Source: Rhizopus sp. PT2906
Taxonomy: Eukaryota; Mucoromycota; Mucoromycetes; Mucorales; Rhizopodaceae
Direction: 5' to 3'
Assembly: GCA_025529335.1 (NCBI GenBank)
Contig: JAMYHX010000600.1
Location: 1-22,808 of the forward strand
Length of the DNA stretch: 22,808 nucleotides
Below the pieces are notes generated by a model. The model did not search any database and was not told the origin of the DNA. It worked only from the letters and a program-made list of their open reading frames with translations. The translations under genes and the position numbers were made by a program. Below, one piece after another: positions 1-9,308 of this stretch; position 1 is the stretch's first letter; each line of letters begins with the position of its first letter.

Positions 1-62
1 CTTTAAGCCATATGTTCATCCATTTGTTGTTATCCAAGAGTAATGTTGATCTTTGATCCCTT

Positions 63-419
63 TGCATGCAGTGTACTGGCGCTGTCTATACTTTTGTAAG
101 AACTGAATGTAACTTGTCACCCAAAAAGGCTCAATTTCAGCCTGTCGATAGGAACATTTAAGAAAAAATTCAGGAGCGCTTTGACTGGGTTCGTAAGTGG
201 GAGTATACGGACATGGACTTTGCTTGTAGATGCACCAATCTATACTGTAGACCCGTCATGGCAGCACCAGATAGATATCGTTTATGTAACAGGGATGTTG
301 TTGCTTGCCTCAACTACATGCACATCCTTCGTGGGCTTCGATGTAATGGCATGGCCCCTCATAAGTTTCACCAGGTTGCTGTTGCTCCTACAAGGCGTCG
401 AAGAAGAGTGGATGATTAG
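63..419 (+). pseudogene. Transposase remnant: Tc1/mariner-type segment running into a TnpB/Fanzor-like C-terminus
   Basis: One reading frame runs from before 63 to 419 with a single internal TAA at 159. Its first part (to about 224) reads like the segment between the DNA-binding and DDE domains of fungal Tc1/mariner-type transposases, with LSPKKAQFQPVDRN and RFDWVRKWEYTDMDF. Just where that family normally continues into its first catalytic Asp, the frame switches to a Cys-rich stretch followed by CNRDVVACLNYMHILRGL. The RDxxAxxN pattern after cysteines is typical of the zinc-ribbon/RuvC-III end of TnpB and Fanzor proteins. The cysteine pairs are incomplete and no upstream RuvC-I/II is visible. 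It is broken and probably a junction of two old elements. Family assignments come from motif memory, not a search. Confidence 0.5.
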
Positions 420-660
420 GAGCAACCAAGAACTAGAATACGGATAGACAGTTCTCCGTCCTAATTATTCCTAGGACGCATCTAGATACCTTCGGGGTAA
501 GTTATATATAATAATAATAATTTCTTACATAAATAACTGTATAATTCTTTATATTGCGTAAATACTTTTTTTAACATGCGCCAATCATTTTTTTCATACA
601 CGCCATAATTTTATCCTCTTTCTGAAATTTATTTTTAATAAAACAGTAGTAGAAGACGAG

Positions 661-1453
661 ATGAGCAATATAACCATAGCAAAATACGGAGATAATGAGG
701 ATCTTTTGAATATAGACAACATTGTGACGCCCGAGCATATTCAAGAAGCAGTTAAACATTACAAGGAGATTTGAAGAGACGATTCTTTCTTGAAAGCAAA
801 GAGAAGTCTCTTTGAGATAATCTTGGTCATATTGTTGCAGCCAATGTGAATCAGTTTTTTATTACAAACAAATAGTGACTCTGGCATAACGATTTTAATA
901 ACGACATGGCCATAAGGAAGACCGACATGAACGAATAAGAGGCAGACGTAATCGTTCGGATGTTTTCTCCATCGTTTGTTGAATCAGCTATTGTTCTGGA
1001 GAAGCACTGGTTTTTCATGGCGAGCTTTTCGTTGTTTATATACAACAACGTTAAAATTAATGACTGCGACGATCTTTTTAAGGTCGACTACCAAGCAAGA
1101 GCCGTTGCTTTTATCAGAAGAAAGACAAGGCTTTAAAGACTACTTCGAGTTGATGTACATGTTAGGATACTTGGAATTATTGGGTATTAGTGGTTTCTTT
1201 GGCTCGGTAGATGGCGAGTCCTTCTTTCCTTTCCTTGGGTCGTCAATCCAGGAACTCCCAGTTGCTGTCAAAGAGGCTTATAAACAGTTTCAGCAAGTAC
1301 AATATTTAACCCCAGGATTCAGAAGCCATACACTTGTAAGAACAGAATACTGAACCAGTATTACAAGCAGCACTCGAAGAACAAATAGGAATTTTACAGC
1401 AAGAAATACGACGATCAAGGATTTGCACCAGCCAATCCTTTATGCTTCAGTAG
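661..1453 (+). pseudogene. Decayed coding-like region, family not recognised
   Basis: The frame starting with the ATG at 661 gives 37 residues, then meets several stops between 772 and about 945. From about 976 to 1353 it is open again for 125 codons, with an amphipathic stretch containing GFKDYFELMYMLGYLELLG and SIQELPVAVKEAYKQFQQV. A frame shifted by one base continues from 1352 to 1453 with a helix-like Glu/Gln-rich segment. An alternative open piece in another frame overlaps 961-1134. Base composition and residue usage look like a once-coding sequence with frameshifts, but I recognise no domain. It may be a remnant of a lineage-specific transposon protein or gene. Confidence 0.3.
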
Positions 1454-1571
1454 TCGACATATAATGCACACAGCTGCATCTTTTGTATTCTGATGTTTCG
1501 CATATAAAGAGATACACAACGAAAGTTTGGTCAAACTTTTCGCCAAAGTCTAAAATCAACAAGAATCATTA

Positions 1572-2108
1572 ATGTTTTCAACAAGCAAACTGATCAAGGA
1601 ATACGCAGTATTTATTAATCAGAACCAAACAGATTCCTTCTCTTTGGGATGCGAAAATCCGCTGAATGAAATATAGAAACTGTCCTCTGGCGTTGCTTTT
1701 ACTGTATTTAGTGATTATTCAATAAAGAAGCCATCTTATACCCTGGCTAACTGTGCCTTGAAAACTGTGTTAAACATTACCTTTTTTAGCAAATTTGAAA
1801 AGTGGCTCAATTTGGTTTTGTGCAAATCAATACTGTTCAATCTGATAAGCTTTTGAGAGTATATGAAATCTTTAAGTTATTCCCAAAAATGCCTGGCGAA
1901 TCCGATTTGTAGGTGTTGTCGGATAAGATAGATATTACAGCACGCTCTTGGATCAGCAGCACTTTCTACAGCTCTGTCTTCTATAGTTCAAGTTCATCAA
2001 TACCACCCTGGTGTGCCATTATCACTTCCTTATAGCAATTCAATGAGATTATTAATCAAAGCTATGAAGTATATTTTCATCATACTTCACATCTTTTACG
2101 CTTTTTGA
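1572..2108 (+). pseudogene. Long decayed reading frame with three internal stops
   Basis: The frame beginning at the ATG at 1572 runs 179 codons to a TGA at 2106 and is interrupted only by TAG (1674), TGA (1854) and TAG (1929). Random AT-rich DNA would be expected to give a stop roughly every 15-20 codons, so the openness suggests recent decay of a real coding sequence. The last third, with LQHALGSAALSTALSSIVQV, looks like ordinary protein. No domain was recognised. It lies about 460 bp upstream of the poly(A) polymerase gene on the same strand. Confidence 0.35.
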
Positions 2109-2210
2109 TAAGTTCATTCTAAAAGATATTGATATTTTCCCACATTGGATGCGAATTTAAAGCCTGTGATAACCTTGTCTTCAGTATTGCGCTACGTGGG
2201 TTTTTACTTT

Positions 2211-2218
2211 TGACGTCA
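2211..2218. promoter_or_regulatory. Palindromic CRE/ATF-type site TGACGTCA
   Basis: The perfect 8-bp palindrome TGACGTCA is the classical binding site of CREB/ATF bZIP factors (Atf1-type in fungi). It lies about 355 bp upstream of the poly(A) polymerase start codon, at the end of decayed sequence. An 8-mer can occur by chance, so a regulatory role is only a possibility. Confidence 0.2.
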
Positions 2219-2393
2219 TATCGATTACACTGCGTCCCAAGCTATTTCTTTTCAAAAGAAAGAATATTTACATGAGCACGAATAGTATTTCACAGACAAT
2301 GATAATGTTGTCCAAACTAGGAGACAAAGGATGCGGTGGCTGCATCGCCCATGGTTCGGATGATAATTTTAAAATAACAGCACCTTTTCAAGA

Positions 2394-2572
2394 TATAAAG
2401 AGGGAACAATGGGGAGTTCTTTATTGTGTAGCTCATTTAGCATGACAGTCACAATACCCAGTCTCTCTCTCTTTATCTCACTCATCCGCTCTCTCCTTTT
2501 GTGTCTGTTAGACTCTGATAAATTTCCCTTTTTCTTTTTCTTCATTATTTTTTAATAAAAAAAATTAATTAA
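2394..2572 (+). promoter_or_regulatory. Probable promoter and 5' leader of the poly(A) polymerase gene
   Basis: A TATAAAG sequence at 2394-2400 is followed by a CT-rich tract (about 2460-2540) and then an AT-rich leader of T and A runs just before the ATG at 2573. Pyrimidine-rich tracts directly upstream of start codons are common in compact fungal promoters and often mark the transcription start region. The TATA match and the tract are seen in the sequence; the function is inferred. Confidence 0.35.
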
Positions 2573-4872
2573 ATGAGCCAAGAGAAGCCTATTCAATATG
2601 GAGTAACAGCCCCCATTTCGACTGATCCACCTACTGAGCATGAACTCAAATTGACTGAGGATTTACTGGAAACACTCAAAAGCTATGGATTGTTTGAAAG
2701 TGAACAAGAAGCACAAAAAAGGTATGATTTCATTCAATCATTAACAAGACTAATGTTTTATAGAGTGGTTGTTTTGGGAAAATTAAACAAATTAGTAAAA
2801 GAGTTTGTTTATAAAGTGAGCAAGATGAAGGGTTTCCCTGATTCTTTAGCTCGAGAAGCAGGAGGAAAGATATTTACCTATGGTAGTTATCGTCTTGGGG
2901 TTCACGGAGCAGGTGATAGAAATCAACTCTAGGTTTTATTTCGTATTAACCGTTTTATAAAAAGGCGCTGATATTGATACGTTATGCGTATTCCCAAAAC
3001 ACGTGCAGAGAGAAGACTTTTTTACAATCATGTATGACATGCTGAAAGAACGTCCTGAAGTGACTGAAATATCTGTAAGCGTATTTATATACCAAAAGCA
3101 CATAAACTGACCACATATACTCGTATAGGCTGTTCCTGACGCTTATGTACCTGTCATCAAGATGCATTTTTCAGGGATACCTGTAAGACAAAGAAAAACA
3201 TACAACAAAGCGATAGAAAGAGAGACAGAGAATGAAATAACCATGATCTTAGATTGATTTTATTTGTGCCAGATTAGCAGTCGCTAGAGTACCTGACAAT
3301 TTAGAGCTTGCAGACAATAACATTCTAAAGAACTTGGATGAACGATGTGTCCGTAGTTTGAATGGATCAAGAGTGACAGACGATATCTTACGACTTGTGC
3401 CCAACGTAAATACATTTCGAATTGCGTTGAGAACAATCAAATTATGGGCAAAATCCAAAGCAATTTACTCCAACGTCATGGGTTTCTTGGGTGGTGTTGC
3501 CTGGGCAATGCTTACTGCTCGTATATGCCAATTGTATCCAAACGCCTGTGCAGCTTCTATTGTCAATCGATTCTTCTTGATCATGTACCAATGGAAATGG
3601 CCTCAGCCTGTCTTGCTTCGACCTCTCGAAGATGGTCCTCTTCAAGTTCGTGTGTGGAATCCTAAAGTAAAATGAAAACAAAAAGGGTGATCTTGGACCA
3701 TAGATTAATATCTTCTTGTTATAGTTATATCCAGCTGATAGAAGCCATCGCATGCCGATCATCACACCAGCTTATCCGTCCATGTGTGCCACACACAATG
3801 TGACAGAGTCAACAAGGAAAATCATGATCCAAGAATTCAAAAACGGAATTGACGTTGCATCCAATATCATCTTTGGAACAGGTAAATGGTCAGACCTGTT
3901 TGTCAAGAGTGACTTCTTTCATCAGTATAAACACTATCTGCAAATCACATCTGCCTCTCACTCGTCGGAGGCACAGCTGATGTGGTCTGGTTTAGTAGAA
4001 GCAAAGCTGAGACAGTTAGTATTGAAGCTGGAGGTTGTGGATATGATTGAATTGGCACATCCATATGTCAAGGGATTCGATAAAGTTCATTATTGCTTGA
4101 CAGAGAAGGAAGTGGAAAATGCGATGAAGGGAGTATTGCTAAAAGACAGATCTATCTCAGTAGAAGAAGGAAGCTTAGAAACAGATCATACAGAATTATT
4201 AAAAGAAAAAAAGGTCATTACGGAGGATGATGTGAAGAATATAAAGAAAGTATATACGACCACCTTTTATATCGGATTAGAGATTAGTAAACCTAAAGTT
4301 GGTAAGTAAAAAAAAAAAAGAAACATTTAAGAAAAAAATGATGATTGATATGTGTTAGGAGGAGAAAACAATGACAATAGCGAAACTGCCGCAGCAGATT
4401 CTGGAAGAAAACTCAACCTAGTCTGGCCTGCACAAGAGTTCCAGAAAGTAGTCAAAGCTTGGGATAAATATGACGAAGAGCAGATGAAAATATCAATAAC
4501 AACCATTAAAAGGTGCAACGAAATTCTATTAAAAAAATTATATCTTTTAATAAAAATGGTACGTATTAAAACTAATTTCTCTATATTTTTCGTTCGTTTT
4601 TTGTATTTCAAAATTATAGGTCCAAACTGCCCTCGGAGCTTACAACGCAAGATGATAGCAAGAAGACAACCATATCAAGCCCTGAAAAGGTAAATCAAAA
4701 AATCAAAAAATAATAAACGATGGACTGACAAAAAGAAAAATAGCGCAAGAATGGTCCTAGTGAATTAGATTCACCAGCCAAGAAGATTCGCGTCATCAAG
4801 ACTCCTGATGAAGTTCAAGCCTCTGCTGTCAAGGAAACGGTCGTCAATGCAACTGCATCTACTGTTGAATAA
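2573..4872 (+). CDS. PAP1: Poly(A) polymerase (nuclear, canonical)
   Basis: Adds poly(A) tails to cleaved pre-mRNAs in the nucleus as part of the 3'-end processing machinery. Nine exons join in frame to 601 residues: 2573-2721, 2764-2912, 2965-3074, 3129-3182, 3253-3666, 3725-4301, 4359-4512, 4620-4689 and 4744-4872. The nucleotidyltransferase signature GSYRLGVHGAGADIDTL spans the second intron. The catalytic aspartates fall at residues 102, 104 and 156 (in SGIPIDF), almost the yeast Pap1 numbering. The central domain (about 200-350) and the RNA-binding domain follow, the latter with WPAQEFQKVVKAW. The tail is Ser/Lys-rich with a possible nuclear signal near 572-575 (KKIR). Length suits the family (yeast 568). 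A poly(A) signal AATAAA lies at 4919-4924. COP1 follows on the same strand after 169 bp. Very sure of the family; the last two small introns are less certain. Confidence 0.95.
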
Positions 4873-5041
4873 TATCTATTATCCCCCTTTCTTTTTATAA
4901 AAAACCCAATATTTGGAAAATAAAAATAATGCAAAAACTAGCCAATGACGTGTTTTAATTATTTGTTGTAAAAGAAAAAACTCCCTTTTGTTTTTTTGTT
5001 TTTTTTTTTTTTTTCTTTTCTTTTTTCTACTCAAGTGTCAA

Positions 5042-7805
5042 ATGTCAAATTCGAGTCAAGGTGAACAAGACCAACAAAGGCAGAGATCACGGCAACAACA
5101 ACAAAATAATAATTCACTTGGACTTATAACACTTGCTTCAGCAGACGTACAGTCACCTCCGGCTTCCGTATCATCCTTTGTATCGTTACTAAGCCAACCT
5201 CCACGCCGATGCAATCATAACAATATTCCCAACCAATCTTTATCTTATGCAAGCATTGATAGAGTGGATGATGAGCTAAGCTGGTAAACACTATGCACAA
5301 AGGAAAAAGAGAGACACAATCTAAAATGAAGAACAATATGCCTTAGTCCTATATGTCAAGATATAATGAAAGAAGTATTTGCGACTAAATGCGGGCATTC
5401 CTTTTGGTAAATATTTTAGAATGAATCTACATACATACATGCATATATATATGTGTGTTGTATGTTGTAGAGAATGGATCTATATTAATGGATGTCTATT
5501 TTGTACAAATGAATATATAGTTATGAATGCATTAGTGAGCATATCAAATATCAGTCTGATTGTCCATTATGCAGATCGAGATTGTCAAGAAATGAAATAT
5601 ATCCAAATTTTCAATGTAAGCCATTTCATTCTTTTTCTTTTCTTTCTTCATCTTTTTATATACTCTAATACGTATACCTTTTAGTAAATAGATTAGCTGA
5701 ATTAAGAATACAAGTCATGGAAAGGAATATCCCAATATTTAAGACTGATCCTATGGAAGCTCTAGTGAGGAGAATCAAGAATGATCATTCATCTATAGCA
5801 TCCTCTATTGCCAGTTCATTACCCTATTCAGGTATGTTTCAATTACCGTCCAACCTTACTGTGTATCTTATGTCTTTTTAGATATTGTCAGCTTATTTAA
5901 CCGAGCATTGGATGAAAAGAAAAAGATGCAGAATGAAGAATCCAAAATGAAAGCTGACCTATTAGACACATTCTTGGTCAGATTGAAGAGTAGCAATGAT
6001 ATGGTACCAATCTAAATGACTATACGTTCTTTAAATCTAATATGACAACTTGCTATGTATAGACAATAAAGAATCTTATGCTACAGAATAGGTACATTGT
6101 AGCTGATTTAGATATCCTTGTCAACAGACAATCAAGTACCTCTCCTTCTTCAATCACAGGCCCTTCTTCTTCATCCCCATTGGCCACTCCTGTTTCTAAT
6201 AACCAACGCAGAAGAAAGAGAAAATTTGCCGCAAGTACATTATTTGTATGATATAAAATGTACCTTAACAAATATGTTCAATATAGGATATTGTAGGTTT
6301 AACTAGACGTGAAGATGAACAACAGCTTGTGGATCAAAGCACAGAAGATGTTGAAAATGAAGAAAATAGGTCAACTTCCCGTGCTCGATCTGTATTTGAA
6401 GATGTCAACATTTCTACACCAAATGAAAATCCAATTGTCTCACGTATGGATGAAAGGTTTAGCGACCTGAGGAGTTTGTACTATTGTATGATGAATCCTC
6501 CGAACTCTGCTGATTTAGATGAAGATGAGAGTAAGTAATATATAATGTGATAAAAGAGTTTCCCCCCTTTTTTTTTAAAAAAAAAACTTATAAACTTCAG
6601 GACATAGCCAGCTGGAAGTCTTCTCTTCTCATCTCTACGAAATTGCAAGATACGGCAGCTTTGATGTACTTGACACGCTTCACTATTCAGATACAAGTCA
6701 TAGCACGTCCATTGTATCTTCTATTGAATTTGACAAAGATGAAGAATTCTTTGCCGTTGGAGGCATTTTGAAAGATATTAAGATATATGATTTCAGAATG
6801 ACTTGCCGTCCTGGTGAAAGTAGGACGATGATGCACTGTCCTGTACGCCGAATTGCTTGCGAGAACAAGATTAGCTGTGTTGCTTGGAGCCCTTATATCA
6901 AGGGACAAATCGCCAGCTCGGATTATCTAGGTGTCATTAGCGTTTGGGACGTTGGAACAGGGCAAAAGACGGCATCCTTTGCTGAGCATCGCAAACGCGC
7001 CTGGAGCGTAGACATATGTCAAACAAACCCAAGTTGGTTGGCTTCTGGTAGCGATGATACGACAGTTAAGGTTTGGTCACTGAACAGTCCGCGTTCGATT
7101 TTTACCCTTCCTCATAAAGGCAACATTTGCTGCGCCAAATTTGCACCAAACAACCAAAACTATTTGGCTGTTGGAACTGCAGGTACAGATTATAATAATA
7201 CTTCTTTTTTTATTGCTTATAACTGTTGATTGTGCTGTTACTAGACCATAACATCATCTGCTACGATTTAAGAAATCCTACCTTGCCTTTGTATACCTAT
7301 CATGGACACCAAAAGGCTGTTTCATACGTCAAGTGGCTTAATGACAACGAACTTGTCTCTGCGTAAAGTATAGCGGTATAGATTATTACAAATCAGGTTG
7401 AACTCACTGTATATGTAGTTCTACAGACAATTCGATAAAGCTATGGGAAAGAGAAACAGTTACCTGCATGAGAACTTTTACGGGCCATCTGAACGAAAAG
7501 AACTTTGTTGGATTATCTGTAAATGAGAATTGGATTGCTTGCGGAAGTGAAACGAATACGGTCTATGCATATCACAAACATGCCCAAGCGCCCATTGCCA
7601 AATACACGTTCCCCATTGATGCAATTCCTGTATGTGAATATTGACACTTTTAAAGGGACAGTTATTTATGTGTTTTGTATAGACAAGAATGATGCTCGAT
7701 AGTGATCCTGCATACTTTGTTAGTTCAGTATGCTGGAAAAAGGATAGTTCCAAGCTGCTCTCTGCCAATAGCAAAGGTGTTGTTCGCGTTCTTCAACTGA
7801 AATAA
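5042..7805 (+). CDS. COP1: COP1-type E3 ubiquitin ligase (RING, coiled coil, WD40)
   Basis: COP1 proteins are RING E3 ligases whose WD40 propeller binds Val-Pro peptides of transcription factors and passes them to CUL4/DDB1 or direct ubiquitination. Eleven exons join in frame to 701 residues: 5042-5283, 5347-5406, 5521-5615, 5685-5831, 5882-6003, 6063-6234, 6297-6530, 6601-7182, 7245-7362, 7419-7629 and 7683-7805. The C3HC4 RING is complete (C81, C84, C96, H98, C101, C104, C115, C118), starting CPICQDIMKEVFATKCGHSF. It is followed by YPNFQ, as in plant and animal COP1. A coiled coil lies near 185-230, then the diagnostic NRYIVADLD segment, a Ser- and acid-rich linker, and seven WD40 repeats (about 385-700) including SGSDDTTVKVWSL. 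Length falls between Arabidopsis (675) and human (731). The start is the ATG directly before the Gln/Ser-rich N-terminus. A poly(A) signal AATAAA lies at 7929. Confidence 0.93.
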
Positions 7806-8283
7806 GGGTGTTTTACCATCATGCCTTCTTCTCTTTTCCTTATCGCTATCTTTTTCTTTATTTCATTTCATGCTTAATTAGTACCATAGTTGTGATAAAG
7901 ACGATAATAGCAATGAAAATATCTTTACAATAAACAAAACTATGCTTCAAATAATATCTTATTGCAATTTTAGCCGATGTGAGTGACACATTGACACAAG
8001 CTGATAGCACTTTTGACAGTTTAGTGAGTCAACAAGTGTCTCCTTTCTTTTTTTTTTAAAAAAAAAGAAATTAAAGCTGGGTGTCTACCTTATGCTGATT
8101 TCCTTAGTGAAATAAAGATCATGATTATTCCATGAATTTATCACGGTCAATGAAAATTGTGCATGACGCATCTATAAGTATAATACATTTTGTGGTCATT
8201 CTTTTTTTGTTTTAAAGAATGACAACAAGAAATGCCTGTAAGGCAAGCAAGACAGAAAGGCAAACATTAAAGGTGAACACTAA
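7806..8283. other. Intergenic stretch after COP1
   Basis: It contains the likely COP1 poly(A) signal (AATAAA at 7929-7934). A short exon-like piece follows (about 7974-8031): an acceptor after a pyrimidine tract, an open stretch reading SDTLTQADSTFDSL, then a GTGAGT donor-like sequence. This may be a lost upstream exon of the broken gene at 8573. A 27-nt T/A palindrome sits at 8044-8070. No complete gene is visible. Confidence 0.4.
8044..8070. repeat. T-tract/A-tract palindrome
   Basis: TTTC, ten T, nine A, then GAAA form a near-perfect 27-nt palindrome. Similar T(n)A(n) blocks occur at about 6568-6586 inside a COP1 intron and at about 16314-16329 downstream of the NRAMP gene, always in non-coding DNA. 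Confidence 0.6.
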
Positions 8284-8522
8284 ATGCACCAGAAAATACA
8301 CCAGAAACTAAGCTAAATAATGTAAATACGAATTTATCATAGTGACCTTTTTGATCAAACTGACATAATAAACAGATAGCAGCATTTCTTTTTATCTCTT
8401 TCTTCTTCCTGAAAAAATAAAAATCAAGATGGTTGAATAGTTTTGTTGGAAGGCATCATAAGTAATGGGTAGAGGTGGCACCTGTAGTATTAGTCTAATT
8501 TCTGGTGTATTTTCTAGTGCAT
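8284..8522. repeat. MITE-like element with 24-bp terminal inverted repeats
   Basis: The left end (8284-8307, starting ATGCACCAGAAAATACACC) and the reverse complement of the right end (8499-8522) match at 23 of 24 positions. Looser similarity continues inward for about ten more bases. The 191-bp interior has no reading frame. Each end also carries two direct copies of a CACCAGAAA-like unit. Size and structure suit a miniature inverted-repeat transposable element or a solo-end derivative. I could not see a clear target-site duplication. Confidence 0.55.
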
Positions 8523-8572
8523 GTGATATTTTCCTACCCAATAATTAATTACTGAAATATGTTAAACTACAG

Positions 8573-9159
8573 AAAACTTCAATTCGAAATGCCTTGGAAC
8601 AAAATATGAATGTCCTAAACGAGACGCAAAGTTTATATAGGCGTTATCAAACTAGGTCCAGTAAAAAAGAAAAAGAAAATGACGAGGCTCATGAAATCGA
8701 TAGACTTATATTGACCGGAATGAAAAGATGCGTTAGTTCTGTCATAAAAGCAGAAGTGATAAGATCGTCAAACGTAGCAAAAACCTACGGTAATCTTGAT
8801 AGTGACCAAAGGAATATCGCCTTCTTCGGTCTCAGTTCTATATGTGGCTTGTCGAATAATAGTGATTCAAAAGGATCGTAAAAATACTTGTTTACTGAAA
8901 AGGCATGGAAGGAGGTGAAAAATAAAGTTTACGTCTCAAGAGATGTGTCACCATTGCCCGAAAACATCAAAAGAGATTTGTTAAAAATTGAAGAGGTTTT
9001 GTTCTGTATATCTTTTTTTATGATTCATTGACTAAATAGACATGGATGTAGGCGGCTATCAATGACTTAAAAAGAACCTACCAACTCTCTCTCACACTGC
9101 AGAATCAGTATGCTTTTACACCCGATGAGGCGTATTTTGAAGTTTACTCTCACGTATAA
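8573..9159 (+). pseudogene. Broken gene of unrecognised family
   Basis: After a plausible acceptor (CTACAG ending at 8572) an open frame runs through ATG 8606 to TAA 8879, then continues in the same frame to 8995. A 56-nt intron candidate (8996-9051, GTTTTG to TAG) would join in phase to a last exon ending at TAA 9157. The product would be about 175 residues, mostly helical and charged, with a basic KKEKE stretch near the start and FFGLSSICGL in the middle. The lone in-frame stop at 8879 and the lack of a convincing 5' exon (an inverted-repeat element sits just upstream) indicate a pseudogene. No known domain was recognised. Confidence 0.4.
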
Positions 9160-9308
9160 GTCTTATGAAACAAATTAGGTAAATCCTTCTAATAGCAATT
9201 GATAGTATCCGTCTCCATGGTAGACCAAACTCTATTTTAAAAAATGAAAGAGATGAAACTTCAACAGAGCAAGATTATGTTGGCGAAGTGTGAACACCCA
9301 TCATGTCC

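Noticed and set aside
181..447. 88-aa open frame with GTG/TTG-like start
   Set aside because: It overlaps, in another frame, the 63-419 remnant whose residues match transposase motifs; its own residues match nothing.
571..759. Minus-strand 62-aa open frame
   Set aside because: Short, hydrophobic, low complexity, no splice context or homologous wording; likely chance in AT-rich DNA.
3442..3765. Minus-strand 107-aa open frame
   Set aside because: Lies opposite exon 5 of the poly(A) polymerase gene and is a shadow of its codon usage.
5379..5684. 101-aa frame with CLFC that looked like the last RING cysteine pair of COP1
   Set aside because: It does not connect by any splice that avoids TGA. 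The acceptor at 5519-5520 instead restores the full canonical RING, so this frame is largely intron.
7478..7774. Minus-strand 98-aa open frame
   Set aside because: Antisense to the last COP1 WD40 exons; no independent support.
8281..8525. Inverted CACCAGAAA repeats considered as a CRISPR-like array
   Set aside because: Only two inverted ends with direct sub-repeats, not regularly spaced repeats and spacers; eukaryotic context with spliced genes.
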